Assembly (NCBI GenBank): GCA_009746045.1
Contig: RPFO01001790.1
Span: 97,501 to 125,000, forward strand
Length of the DNA stretch: 27,500 bases
DNA from: Mesostigma viride
Lineage: Eukaryota > Streptophyta > Mesostigmatophyceae > Mesostigmatales > Mesostigmataceae
Reading direction: 5' to 3'
Shown here: piece by piece, positions 1 through 8,513 of the stretch
Position numbering within the stretch: the stretch's first letter is position 1
How the letters are laid out: each line of letters starts with the position of its first letter
Notes under the pieces: model-generated
Seen by the model: the letters and a program-made list of their open reading frames with translations, nothing else
Database searches by the model: none
Told to the model about the DNA's origin: nothing
Program-made: the position numbers and the translations under genes

Positions 1-199
1 TGCCACATACCCCACGCCCCAAGCCTCGTGCCCCATGTCCCCAAGTTTCATGGCTCGTGCCCCAGGTCCCCTGCCCCGTCCCACCTGCCCACTGTGCCCT
101 TGCTTGTGTCTTGCCTCTGACCACATCACGTGCAGGTGGCTGAGGGCCTGCCCCATGCCCCAGTCCCCATGACCTGTGACTCATAGCTTCAGAAAGGCT

Positions 200-258
200 C
201 CCCCTGCCCCCTGCCGCCTGGACCCTGCCCCCCGCCCCCTCCCCCTTCCCCCTGTCCC
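200..258 (-). other. Potential G-quadruplex tract (G-runs on minus strand)
   Basis: The plus strand carries at least seven runs of four or more C separated by 1-8 bases, so the minus strand has matching G-runs. This meets the usual sequence rule for G-quadruplex formation. The same tract precedes the other four (TGGC)n arrays. Folding is inferred from sequence only. Confidence 0.5.
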
Positions 259-328
259 CATACCCTCCTCTGTGGTGCCCCCGCTGGCTGGCTTGCCAAT
301 AATCACATCTCGTGCATGTGGCTGCCTT

Positions 329-329
<1 letters not shown>

Positions 330-372
<43 letters not shown>
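330..372. repeat. (TGGC)n tetranucleotide microsatellite, short allele
   Basis: About ten uninterrupted copies of TGGC. It is the shortest of the five such tracts; the longest, in unit 2, is about 430 bp. The flanks match those of the other tracts. Confidence 0.95.
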
Positions 373-975
373 CCTGACCCATGCCACATACCCCAAACCC
401 CAAGCCTCGTGCCCCATGTCCCCTGCCAGCCTGCCTGTCTACACGTGCAAAGGAAACAAACATGGCCCCGCTGGCACAATGCAAAGCACACCTGGTTGAT
501 CAGGTAGCGGGCACGCCAGTGTGCAAGCCAATGGGGCCTACGTTTGACAGCAAGTATGATGAATCCATGTAGAAAAATATGGCACAACACATGGTTGCCC
601 ACCTGCACGTACAGCCCAGTAAAAATTCACGTGCAGCAAACTGTCTACCCATGCGTGAATTTGGCTTCAGCCCAGTAAAAATCTGCACAACACAAATATT
701 GCACAGCCATTAGAGCAAGTCTAACTTTGGATATGCTGGATGGAAGCAATATAGCACAGCATGACACACCCCTAGTTGCTCACCTTCACCCATATAGCCC
801 AGTGAAAACCCACGTGCAAAGCAAGGCAGCTTATCACACGCAAAACCACCATCAACGTCAGGAAGCACAGCAGTCAACGGCTCCCAAAATCGGTGCATGA
901 GAAATCATCCATGAGCAATCATGGGCTTTCCCTGCCCAGTCTGTTCCAGAAGAAAGCAACACGGATAACGTGGCA

Positions 976-1131
976 ATGACATTCCCAAGGAGAATGAAGA
1001 GGACGCACCCCACGGATACGACAATGGAAGACAGACTCTTCGTCCGGTATGTGCACGCTGCGACCAAGAAAATTCGTCTGGAAAAAAGGAAATTGCATAA
1101 GATTACGGTAAACGTAAATCACATTAGATAA
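976..1131 (+). other. Short open frame 1 (51 codons), unit 1
   Basis: An ATG-started frame of 51 residues, rich in Lys and Arg, ends with TAA. It is open upstream to a TGA near 897. Unit 2 keeps it intact at 14144-14299. Unit 3 has an in-frame TAG at codon 25. I recognise no family. It could be a decayed exon carried in the B segment, or chance. The nonsense change in one copy argues against a required product. Confidence 0.2.
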
Positions 1132-1268
1132 AAGCAGATACATTGACCACATCTTTGACACAAATCGCCATCGCCAGCGTTCGTCCCGTGCCAAGCCATC
1201 CAGCGCTCAATCGCAACTGTCTATGGTGACACCAGACATTCGTTTGCCCCATCCCACGTCTTCCATGA

Positions 1269-1484
1269 ACAGCAAAACTGATTTTACAAGGCGTGAAATA
1301 CGTAAAACTGAAAAATGACGACACTGAAACAAAACAATCTGATGACGACGTTCAATTTCCAGGTCGCTGGCTATTATACAGCAAATGCCATAGCGACACG
1401 GACCTCTCCCACGCAGGTTGCACGGGGTTGACGCCCCGCCAGCTCAGAAAGTTTCGTACGTACTCTTCCAATACAAAATTTTGA
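1269..1484 (+). other. Open frame 2 remnant, unit 1 (about 71 codons, no ATG)
   Basis: The frame is open from just after a TGA to a TGA at 1482-1484, directly before the TATA box. All three B segments keep the frame and length without indels. The predicted peptide is of normal complexity, with an acidic stretch (NDDTETKQSDDDVQFPGRW) followed by a Ser/Thr-rich C-terminus. There is no initiating ATG, and amino-acid-changing differences between copies outnumber silent ones by eye. It may be the 3' end or an exon of a former gene. I recognise no family. Confidence 0.25.
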
Positions 1485-1486
1485 TG

Positions 1487-1494
1487 TATAAAAG
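1487..1494 (+). promoter_or_regulatory. TATA box (TATAAAAG), unit 1
   Basis: A perfect TATAAAAG lies 77 bp upstream of an ATG in ACAACTATGG context. The spacing is exactly the same in the other two units. Transcription would be expected to start about 25-30 bp downstream, leaving a leader of roughly 45-50 nt. An ATG-like CCATGAATTC lies too close to the TATA box to be in the transcript. Use as a promoter is inferred. Confidence 0.5.
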
Positions 1495-1563
1495 CCATGA
1501 ATTCGCATTCCCCATCCCAATTTCACATGCTACGTCGCCCGCCATCGCCAGCCAGCAACAACT

Positions 1564-1701
1564 ATGGTTGCTTCCGCAGCACGTCGCTTTGTTTCATTAA
1601 CATTTTTTGCCGCTTTTGTTATTCACGTTCACTTTACCCATTGCCACTGCCCAGCCTGGTGCGTTCGACGCGACGCTCGCCCCGCCCTGCATGCGAACTA
1701 A
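1564..1701 (+). pseudogene. Open frame 3, unit 1 copy (frameshifted)
   Basis: This is the copy of the TATA-linked frame found intact at 14732-14935 and 23465-23806. Relative to those, 11 bp around the internal ATG are missing (near 1609), so the frame from the upstream ATG shifts and ends after 45 codons at TAA 1699-1701. The downstream frame itself stays open to 1891 and runs into the first satellite monomer, but has no ATG. I read it as a broken copy of a short, unidentified frame. Confidence 0.35.
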
Positions 1702-1770
1702 AATTTGGTACGGTTCGACCGGTCCAACTTTCCCCGTTCAACCTGAACACTTCAAGTACGTATTCTTGTC

Positions 1771-2367
1771 AGGGTCCGAGGCGGGGGGGCCAGCGGGAGC
1801 CCGAAAATTTCAGTTTCGTACGGCCGTTAGGCGGGCTGAGCCCCCTGCATTTCACAGTTTCGAGCCGTTTTTTCCCATGCTCCCCGTCTGAACACGTTCA
1901 GTTCACTCATCTCGCAAAAAATTGCACGGAAATTGCGTGGGAAGTAGGCCGAACCGAATATTGAACAAAAAACCCGTTCAGAAATGTGTTCGAACTCAAT
2001 TTTCGTTCAGTCTGAACACTCGAAATTTCCCGTTCAGTCTGAACCCTTAGTAAATCAAGTAGGATGTTTTGTAGATTTAGATTCGGCAAACAACATCCCC
2101 CCCATCCGTATATGCCCCCCGGCATTTCTCGCGCATTTTGCTGAATTCGGTTTCTGTTCAGAACACCTCAGACTCGATCTTAGGAGGGTGTGACGGCGTT
2201 CAGGCCGGCGGTTACGGGCCGTAACTCGCGGCTCCGCAGGATTTCAGGATTTGCCCTCGATCGTGGGGGTGCGATCAGGCCGTACGGTACGGCGCCCGCG
2301 GCGGTGTCAGGATGTTCGGGGTTCTCCCTTGCGCAACACGATCGTAGTTAAGTAGTTGACAAGTTGG
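1771..2367. repeat. Diverged edge monomer of array 1 (partial)
   Basis: A 597-bp partial monomer next to B. It resembles type B/C sequence but differs at many sites from central monomers, for example GTTAGGCGGGCTGAGCCC at the second hairpin. Diverged edge copies are typical of satellite arrays, where homogenisation is strongest in the interior. Confidence 0.85.
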
Positions 2368-3100
2368 GGGCCCCTGCGGGGCCCAGACTTTTTGGCGCCT
2401 GAGCGGGCGATTGGCGCGTACACCCGCGGGATGCGTCCTCGGGAACGCCGGCGCCACGCGGGGTGCGCAGTGCGAAGGGGCAGTGGCCGAGGGCGCCGAG
2501 GCGGGGGGGCCAGCGGGAGCCCAAAAATTTCGGTTCCGTACGGCCGTTTTTGGGGCTGAGCCCCCTGCTTTTCACAGTTTCTAGCCGTTTTTTGCCACGC
2601 TCCCCGTCTGAACACGTTCAGTTGTGTCATCCCGCTAAAATTGGCACGAAAATTGCGTGGGAAGTAGGCCGAACCGAAAATTTAACCGACAAACCGTTCA
2701 AAATAGGGTTCGAACTAAATTTTCCGCACACTTCTCGTTCAGTCTGAACAGTCGAAATTTCCCGTTCAGTCTGAACCCTTAGTATTTCTAGTATTTTGTT
2801 TGGAGAGAGATCCTTCGTGTATAAACTCTTCCTCCCAGCCGTATATGCCCCCCGGCATTTCTTGCGCATTTTGCTGAATTCAGCTTCTGTTCAGAATAGG
2901 TAAGACTCGATCTTAGGAGGGTGTGACGGCGTTCAGACTAGCGGTTACGGGCCGTTACTCGCGGCTCCGCAGGATTTCAGGATTTGCCCTCGTTCGTGGG
3001 GGTGCGATCAGGCCGTACGGTACGGCGCCCGCGGCGATGTCAGGATGTTCGGGTTTCTCCCTTGCGCAACACGATCGTAGTTAAGTAGTTGACAAGTTGG
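2368..3100. repeat. Type A monomer, 733 bp
   Basis: Type A is marked by hairpin loop TGC, the phrase CGCGGGATGCG, a second hairpin GGGGC-TGA-GCCCC, and TTGTGTCATCCCGC after the CTGAACACGTTCAG palindrome. Near-identical type A copies occur in all three arrays. Confidence 0.95.
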
Positions 3101-4507
3101 GGGCCCCTGCGGGGCCCAGACTTTTTGGCGCCTGAGCGGGCGATTGGCGCGTACACCCGCGGGATGCGTCCTCGGGAACGCCGGCGCCACGCGGGGTGCG
3201 CAGTGCGAAGGGGCAGTGGCCGAGGGCGCCGAGGCGGGGGGGCCAGCGGGAGCCCAAAAATTTCGGTTCCGTACGGCCGTTTTTGGGGCTGAGCCCCCTG
3301 CTTTTCACAGTTTCTAGCCGTTTTTTGCCACGCTCCCGTCTGAACACGTTCAGGTGTGTCTCCTAAAATTGGCACGAAAATTGCGTGGGAAGTAGGCCGA
3401 ACCGAAAATTTAACCAAAAACCGTTCAAAATAGGTTCGAACTAATTTTCGTTCAGTCTGAACAGTCGAAATTTCCCGTTCAGTCTGAACCCTTAGTATTT
3501 CTAGTATGTTTGGAGAGAGATCCTTCGTGTATAAACTCTTCCCAGCCGTATATGCCCCCCGGCATTTCTTGCGCATTTTGCTGAATTCAGCTTCTGTTCA
3601 GAATTAAGACTCGATCTTAGGAGGGTGTGACGGCGTTCAGACTAGCGGTTACGGGCCGTTACTCGCGGCTCCGCAGGATTTCAGGATTTGCCCTCGTTCG
3701 TGGGGTGCGATCAGGCCGTACGGTACGGCGCCCGCGGCGATGTCAGGATGTTCGGGTTTCTCCCTTGCGCAACACGATCGTAGTTAAGTAGTTGACAAGT
3801 TGGGGGCCCCTGCGGGGCCCAGACTTTTTGGCGCCTGAGCGGGCGATTGGCGCGTACACCCGCGGGATGCGTCCTCGGGAACGCCGGCGCCACGCGGGGT
3901 GCGCAGTGCGAAGGGGCAGTGGCCGAGGGCGCCGAGGCGGGGGGGCCAGCGGGAGCCCAAAAATTTCGGTTCCGTACGGCCGTTTTTGGGGCTGAGCCCC
4001 TGCTTTTCACAGTTTCTAGCCGTTTTTTGCCACGCTCCCGTCTGAACACGTTCAGGTGTCATCCGCTAAAATTGGCACGAAAATTGCGTGGGAAGTAGGC
4101 CGAACCGAAAATTTAACCGAAAACCGTTCAAAAAGGTTCGAACTAATTTTCGTTCAGTCTGAACAGTCGAAATTTCCCGTTCAGTCTGAACCCTTAGTAT
4201 TTCTAGTATGTTTGGAGAGAGATCCTTCGTGTATAAACTCTTTCCCAGCCGTATATGCCCCCGGCATTTCTTGCGCATTTTGCTGAATTCAGCTTCTGTT
4301 CAGAATAGGTAAGACTCGATCTTAGGAGGGTGTGACGGCGTTCAGACTAGCGGTTACGGGCCGTTACTCGCGGCTCCGCAGGATTTCAGGATTTGCCCTC
4401 GTTCGTGGGGTGCGATCAGGCCGTACGGTACGGCGCCCGCGGCGATGTCAGGATGTTCGGGTTCTCCCTTGCGCAACACGATCGTAGTTAAGTAGTTGAC
4501 AAGTTGG
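3101..4507. repeat. Two shortened type A monomers (703 and 704 bp)
   Basis: Both differ from the 733-bp type A almost only by small deletions, many in homopolymers or short repeats, including a shared loss of CCGCACACTTCT before a GTTCAGTCTGAAC palindrome. Either this is a genuine deletion-prone lineage or a consensus error in a poorly resolved array. Confidence 0.9.
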
Positions 4508-5973
4508 GGGCCCCTGCGGGGCCCAGACTTTTTGGCGCCTGAGCGGGCGATTGGCGCGTACACCCGCGGGATGCGTCCTCGGGAACGCCGGCGCCACGCG
4601 GGGTGCGCAGTGCGAAGGGGCAGTGGCCGAGGGCGCCGAGGCGGGGGGGCCAGCGGGAGCCCAAAAATTTCGGTTCCGTACGGCCGTTTTTGGGGCTGAG
4701 CCCCCTGCTTTTCACAGTTTCTAGCCGTTTTTTGCCACGCTCCCCGTCTGAACACGTTCAGTTGTGTCATCCCGCTAAAATTGGCACGAAAATTGCGTGG
4801 GAAGTAGGCCGAACCGAAAATTTAACCGACAAACCGTTCAAAATAGGGTTCGAACTAAATTTTCCGCACACTTCTCGTTCAGTCTGAACAGTCGAAATTT
4901 CCCGTTCAGTCTGAACCCTTAGTATTTCTAGTATTTTGTTTGGAGAGAGATCCTTCGTGTATAAACTCTTCCTCCCAGCCGTATATGCCCCCCGGCATTT
5001 CTTGCGCATTTTGCTGAATTCAGCTTCTGTTCAGAATAGGTAAGACTCGATCTTAGGAGGGTGTGACGGCGTTCAGACTAGCGGTTACGGGCCGTTACTC
5101 GCGGCTCCGCAGGATTTCAGGATTTGCCCTCGTTCGTGGGGGTGCGATCAGGCCGTACGGTACGGCGCCCGCGGCGATGTCAGGATGTTCGGGTTTCTCC
5201 CTTGCGCAACACGATCGTAGTTAAGTAGTTGACAAGTTGGGGGCCCCTGCGGGGCCCAGACTTTTTGGCGCCTGAGCGGGCGATTGGCGCGTACACCCGC
5301 GGGATGCGTCCTCGGGAACGCCGGCGCCACGCGGGGTGCGCAGTGCGAAGGGGCAGTGGCCGAGGGCGCCGAGGCGGGGGGGCCAGCGGGAGCCCAAAAA
5401 TTTCGGTTCCGTACGGCCGTTTTTGGGGCTGAGCCCCCTGCTTTTCACAGTTTCTAGCCGTTTTTTGCCACGCTCCCCGTCTGAACACGTTCAGTTGTGT
5501 CATCCCGCTAAAATTGGCACGAAAATTGCGTGGGAAGTAGGCCGAACCGAAAATTTAACCGACAAACCGTTCAAAATAGGGTTCGAACTAAATTTTCCGC
5601 ACACTTCTCGTTCAGTCTGAACAGTCGAAATTTCCCGTTCAGTCTGAACCCTTAGTATTTCTAGTATTTTGTTTGGAGAGAGATCCTTCGTGTATAAACT
5701 CTTCCTCCCAGCCGTATATGCCCCCCGGCATTTCTTGCGCATTTTGCTGAATTCAGCTTCTGTTCAGAATAGGTAAGACTCGATCTTAGGAGGGTGTGAC
5801 GGCGTTCAGACTAGCGGTTACGGGCCGTTACTCGCGGCTCCGCAGGATTTCAGGATTTGCCCTCGTTCGTGGGGGTGCGATCAGGCCGTACGGTACGGCG
5901 CCCGCGGCGATGTCAGGATGTTCGGGTTTCTCCCTTGCGCAACACGATCGTAGTTAAGTAGTTGACAAGTTGG
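4508..5973. repeat. Two type A monomers, 733 bp each
   Basis: Two full-length type A monomers, close to identical to 2368-3100 and to the type A copies of arrays 2 and 3. Confidence 0.95.
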
Positions 5974-6704
5974 GGGCCCCTTCGGGGCCCAGACTTTTTG
6001 GCGCCTGAGCGGGCGATTGGCGCGTACACCCGCGGGGTGCGTCCTCGGGAACGCCGGCGCCACGCGGGGTGCGCAGTGCGAAGGGGCAGTGGCCAAGGGC
6101 GCCGAGGCGGGGGGGCCAGCGGGAGCCCAAAAATTTCGGCTTCGTACGGCCGTTTTTTAGGCGGAGCCTCCTGCTTTTCACAGTTTCGAGCCGTTTTTTT
6201 CCCACGCTCGCCGTCTGAACACGTTCAGGTCAGTAATCTCGCTAAAATTGGCACGGAAATGGCGTGGGAAGTAGGCCGAACCGAAAATTGAACCAAAAAC
6301 CCGTTCAGAAAAGTGTTCGAACTCAATTTTCGTTCAGTCTGAACACTCAAAATTTCCCGTTCAGTCTGAACCCTTAGTATTTGTAGTAGGATGTTTGGAT
6401 AGAGATGCTTCGTCATAAACTATTTTACCCTGCCGTATATGCCCCCCGCAATTTCTCGCGCATTTTGCTGAATTGAGCTGACGTCATTTTCTGTTCAGAA
6501 CTCCTGAGACTCGATCTTAGGAGGGTGTGACGGCGTTCAGGCCGGCGGTTACGGGCTGTAACTCGCGGCTCCGCAGGATTTCAGGATTTGCCCTCGTTCG
6601 TGGGGTTGCGATCAGGCCGTACGGTACGGCGCCCGCGGCGATGTCAGGATGTTCGGGGTTCTCCGTTGCGCAACACGATCGTAGTTAAGTAGTTGACAAG
6701 TTGG
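5974..6704. repeat. Type B-like monomer, 731 bp
   Basis: After the hairpin the sequence switches from type A to type B markers: loop TTC, GGGGTGCG, AGGC-GGA-GCCT, GTCAGTAATCTCGC. It carries a short extra stretch near 6477-6490 that contains a perfect TGACGTCA. Confidence 0.9.
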
Positions 6705-7394
6705 GGGCCCCTTCGGGGCCCGGACTTTTTGGCGCCTGAGCGGGCGATTGGCGCGTACACCCGCGGGGTGCGTCCTCGGGAACGCCGGCGCCACGCGGGG
6801 CGCGCAGCGCGAAGGGGCAGTGGCCGAGGGCGCCGAGGCGGGGGGGCCAGCGGGAGCCATAAAATTTCGGCTTCGTACGGCCCGTTTTTTGCAACGCTCC
6901 CCGTCTGAACACGTTCAGTTCAGTCATCTCGTTAAAATTGGCACAGAAATTGCGTGGGAAGTAGGCCGAACCGAAAATTTAACCGAAAAACCGTTCAGAC
7001 TAGGGTTCGAACTTAAATTTCTGCACATTTCCCGTTCATTCTGAACACTAGAGAATTCCCGTTCAGTCTGAACCCTTAGTAAATCAAGTAGGATGTTTGG
7101 ATAGAGATCCTTCCCGTAGTAACAAGTTAATCAGCCGTATATGCCCCCGGCATTTCTCGCGCATTTTGCTGAATTCAGATTCCGTTCAGAACTGCTGACA
7201 CTCGATCTTAGGAGGGTGTGACGGCGTTCAGGCGAGCGGTTACGGGCCGTAACTCGCGGCTCCGCAGGATTTCAGGATAGTTGTCGTTCGTGGGGGTGCG
7301 ATCAGGCCGTACGGTACGGCGCCCGCGGCGGTGTCAGGATGTTCGGGTTTCTCCCTTGCGCAACACGATCGTAATATAGTAGTTGACAAGTTGG
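6705..7394. repeat. Type C monomer, 690 bp, with internal deletion
   Basis: It has type C markers (GGCCCGGAC after the hairpin, GCGCGCAGCGCG, CCATAAAATTTCGG). The second hairpin is missing: about 42 bp have been lost between the two CCGTTTTTT copies that normally flank it. It is the only internal type C copy; the others cap arrays 1 and 2. Confidence 0.9.
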
Positions 7395-8115
7395 GGGCCC
7401 CTTCGGGGCCCAGACTTTTTGGCGCCTGAGCGGGCGATTGGCGCGTACACCCGCGGGGTGCGTCCTCGGGAACGCCGGCGCCACGCGGGGTGCGCAGTGC
7501 GAAGGGGCAGTGGCCAAGGGCGCCGAGGCGGGGGGGCCAGCGGGAGCCCAAAAATTTCGGCTTCGTACGGCCGTTTTTTAGGCGGAGCCTCCTGCTTTTC
7601 ACAGTTTCGAGCCGTTTTTTTCCCACGCTCGCCGTCTGAACACGTTCAGGTCAGTAATCTCGCTAAAATTGGCACGGAAATGGCGTGGGAAGTAGGCCGA
7701 ACCGAAAATTGAACCAAAAACCCGTTCAGAAAAGTGTTCGAACTCAATTTTCGTTCAGTCTGAACACTCAAAATTTCCCGTTCAGTCTGAACACTTAGTA
7801 AATGTAGTAGGATGTTTGGAGAGAGATCCTTCCCGTAGTAACAAGTTAATCAGCCGTATATGCCCCACGGCATTTCTCGCGCATTTTGCTGAATTCAGTT
7901 TCTGTTCAGAACACATCAGACTCGATCTTACGAGGGTGTGACGGCGTTCAGGCCGGCGGTTACGGGACGTAACTCGCGGCTCCGCAGGATTTCAGGGATG
8001 GCCTTCGATCGTGGGGGTGCGATCAGGCCGTACGGTACGGCGCCCGCGGCGGTGTCAGGATGTTCGGGGTTCTCCCTTGCGCAACACGATCGTAGTTAAG
8101 TAGTTGACAAGTTGG

Positions 8116-8132
8116 GGGCCCCTTCGGGGCCC
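8116..8132. repeat. GC hairpin of the monomer (example copy)
   Basis: GGGCCCC, a 3-nt TTC loop and GGGGCCC form a perfect 7-bp stem; type A monomers have TGC in the loop. It is followed five bases later by TTTTT. Subfamily switches in the arrays cluster here. Confidence 0.85.
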
Positions 8133-8356
8133 AGACTTTTTGGCGCCTGAGCGGGCGATTGGCGCGTACACCCGCGGGGTGCGTCCTCGGGAACGCCGGC
8201 GCCACGCGGGGTGCGCAGTGCGAAGGGGCAGTGGCCAAGGGCGCCGAGGCGGGGGGGCCAGCGGGAGCCCAAAAATTTCGGCTTCGTACGGCCGTTTTTT
8301 AGGCGGAGCCTCCTGCTTTTCACAGTTTCGAGCCGTTTTTTTCCCACGCTCGCCGT

Positions 8357-8513
8357 CTGAACACGTTCAGGTCAGTAATCTCGCTAAAATTGGCACGGAA
8401 ATGGCGTGGGAAGTAGGCCGAACCGAAAATTGAACCAAAAACCCGTTCAGAAAAGTGTTCGAACTCAATTTTCGTTCAGTCTGAACACTCAAAATTTCCC
8501 GTTCAGTCTGAAC
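8357..8513. repeat. Cluster of GTTC/GAAC inverted repeats within the monomer (example copy)
   Basis: In order: CTGAACACGTTCAG (8357-8370), a single GTTCAG (8445-8450), GTTCGAAC (8457-8464), then GTTCAGTCTGAAC at 8474-8486 and again at 8501-8513. The same cluster occurs in most monomers of all three arrays, with small variations. It looks like an array of dimeric protein-binding sites, but no binding protein can be named. Confidence 0.8.

Larger units (their letters stand above)
1..451. repeat. A block of unit 1: C-rich low-complexity repeat
   Basis: This is C-rich, G-poor plus-strand sequence built from short CCCCATG/CCCTGCC-like phrases, with a (TGGC)n core. The same block occurs twice in a row in units 2 and 3. 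Its first 46 bases are the tail of a preceding block, and here that tail joins directly to the next block without the usual short segment ending in GCAAAGGAAA. No gene is visible. The open frames here are low-complexity artefacts. Confidence 0.85.
452..1770. other. B segment of unit 1 (semi-unique spacer)
   Basis: This segment recurs at 13541-14950 and 22283-23683 with high identity by eye. Copy 1 lacks about 45 bp near 516 and about 33 bp near 719 that copies 2 and 3 have; both gaps lie at related AGCAAAAT-type sequence. The segment holds GCCCAGTAAAAAT-like boxes, several CACGTG hexamers, short open frames, and a TATA box close to its right end. I recognise no protein family in it. Confidence 0.8.

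Noticed and set aside
919-1194. A 91-codon minus-strand frame kept in all three B segments
   Set aside because: It would need a TTG start, it overlaps open frame 1 on the other strand, and differences between copies are mostly amino-acid changes. Conservation is explained by recent duplication of B.
1497-1964. A 155-codon frame in unit 1 that starts at ATG 1497
   Set aside because: The ATG lies 10 bp after the TATA box, upstream of any expected transcript start. The frame is not kept in units 2 and 3.
2690-2720. tRNA or tRNA-derived SINE, because GGTTCGAAC resembles a B box
   Set aside because: The flanks cannot form a T-arm, there is no convincing A box at the right distance, and the motif fits better as one of the GTTC/GAAC palindromes.
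6479-6486. TGACGTCA as a CRE-type regulatory site
   Set aside because: It occurs in a single monomer as part of a short local insertion, so it is more likely chance than a conserved element.
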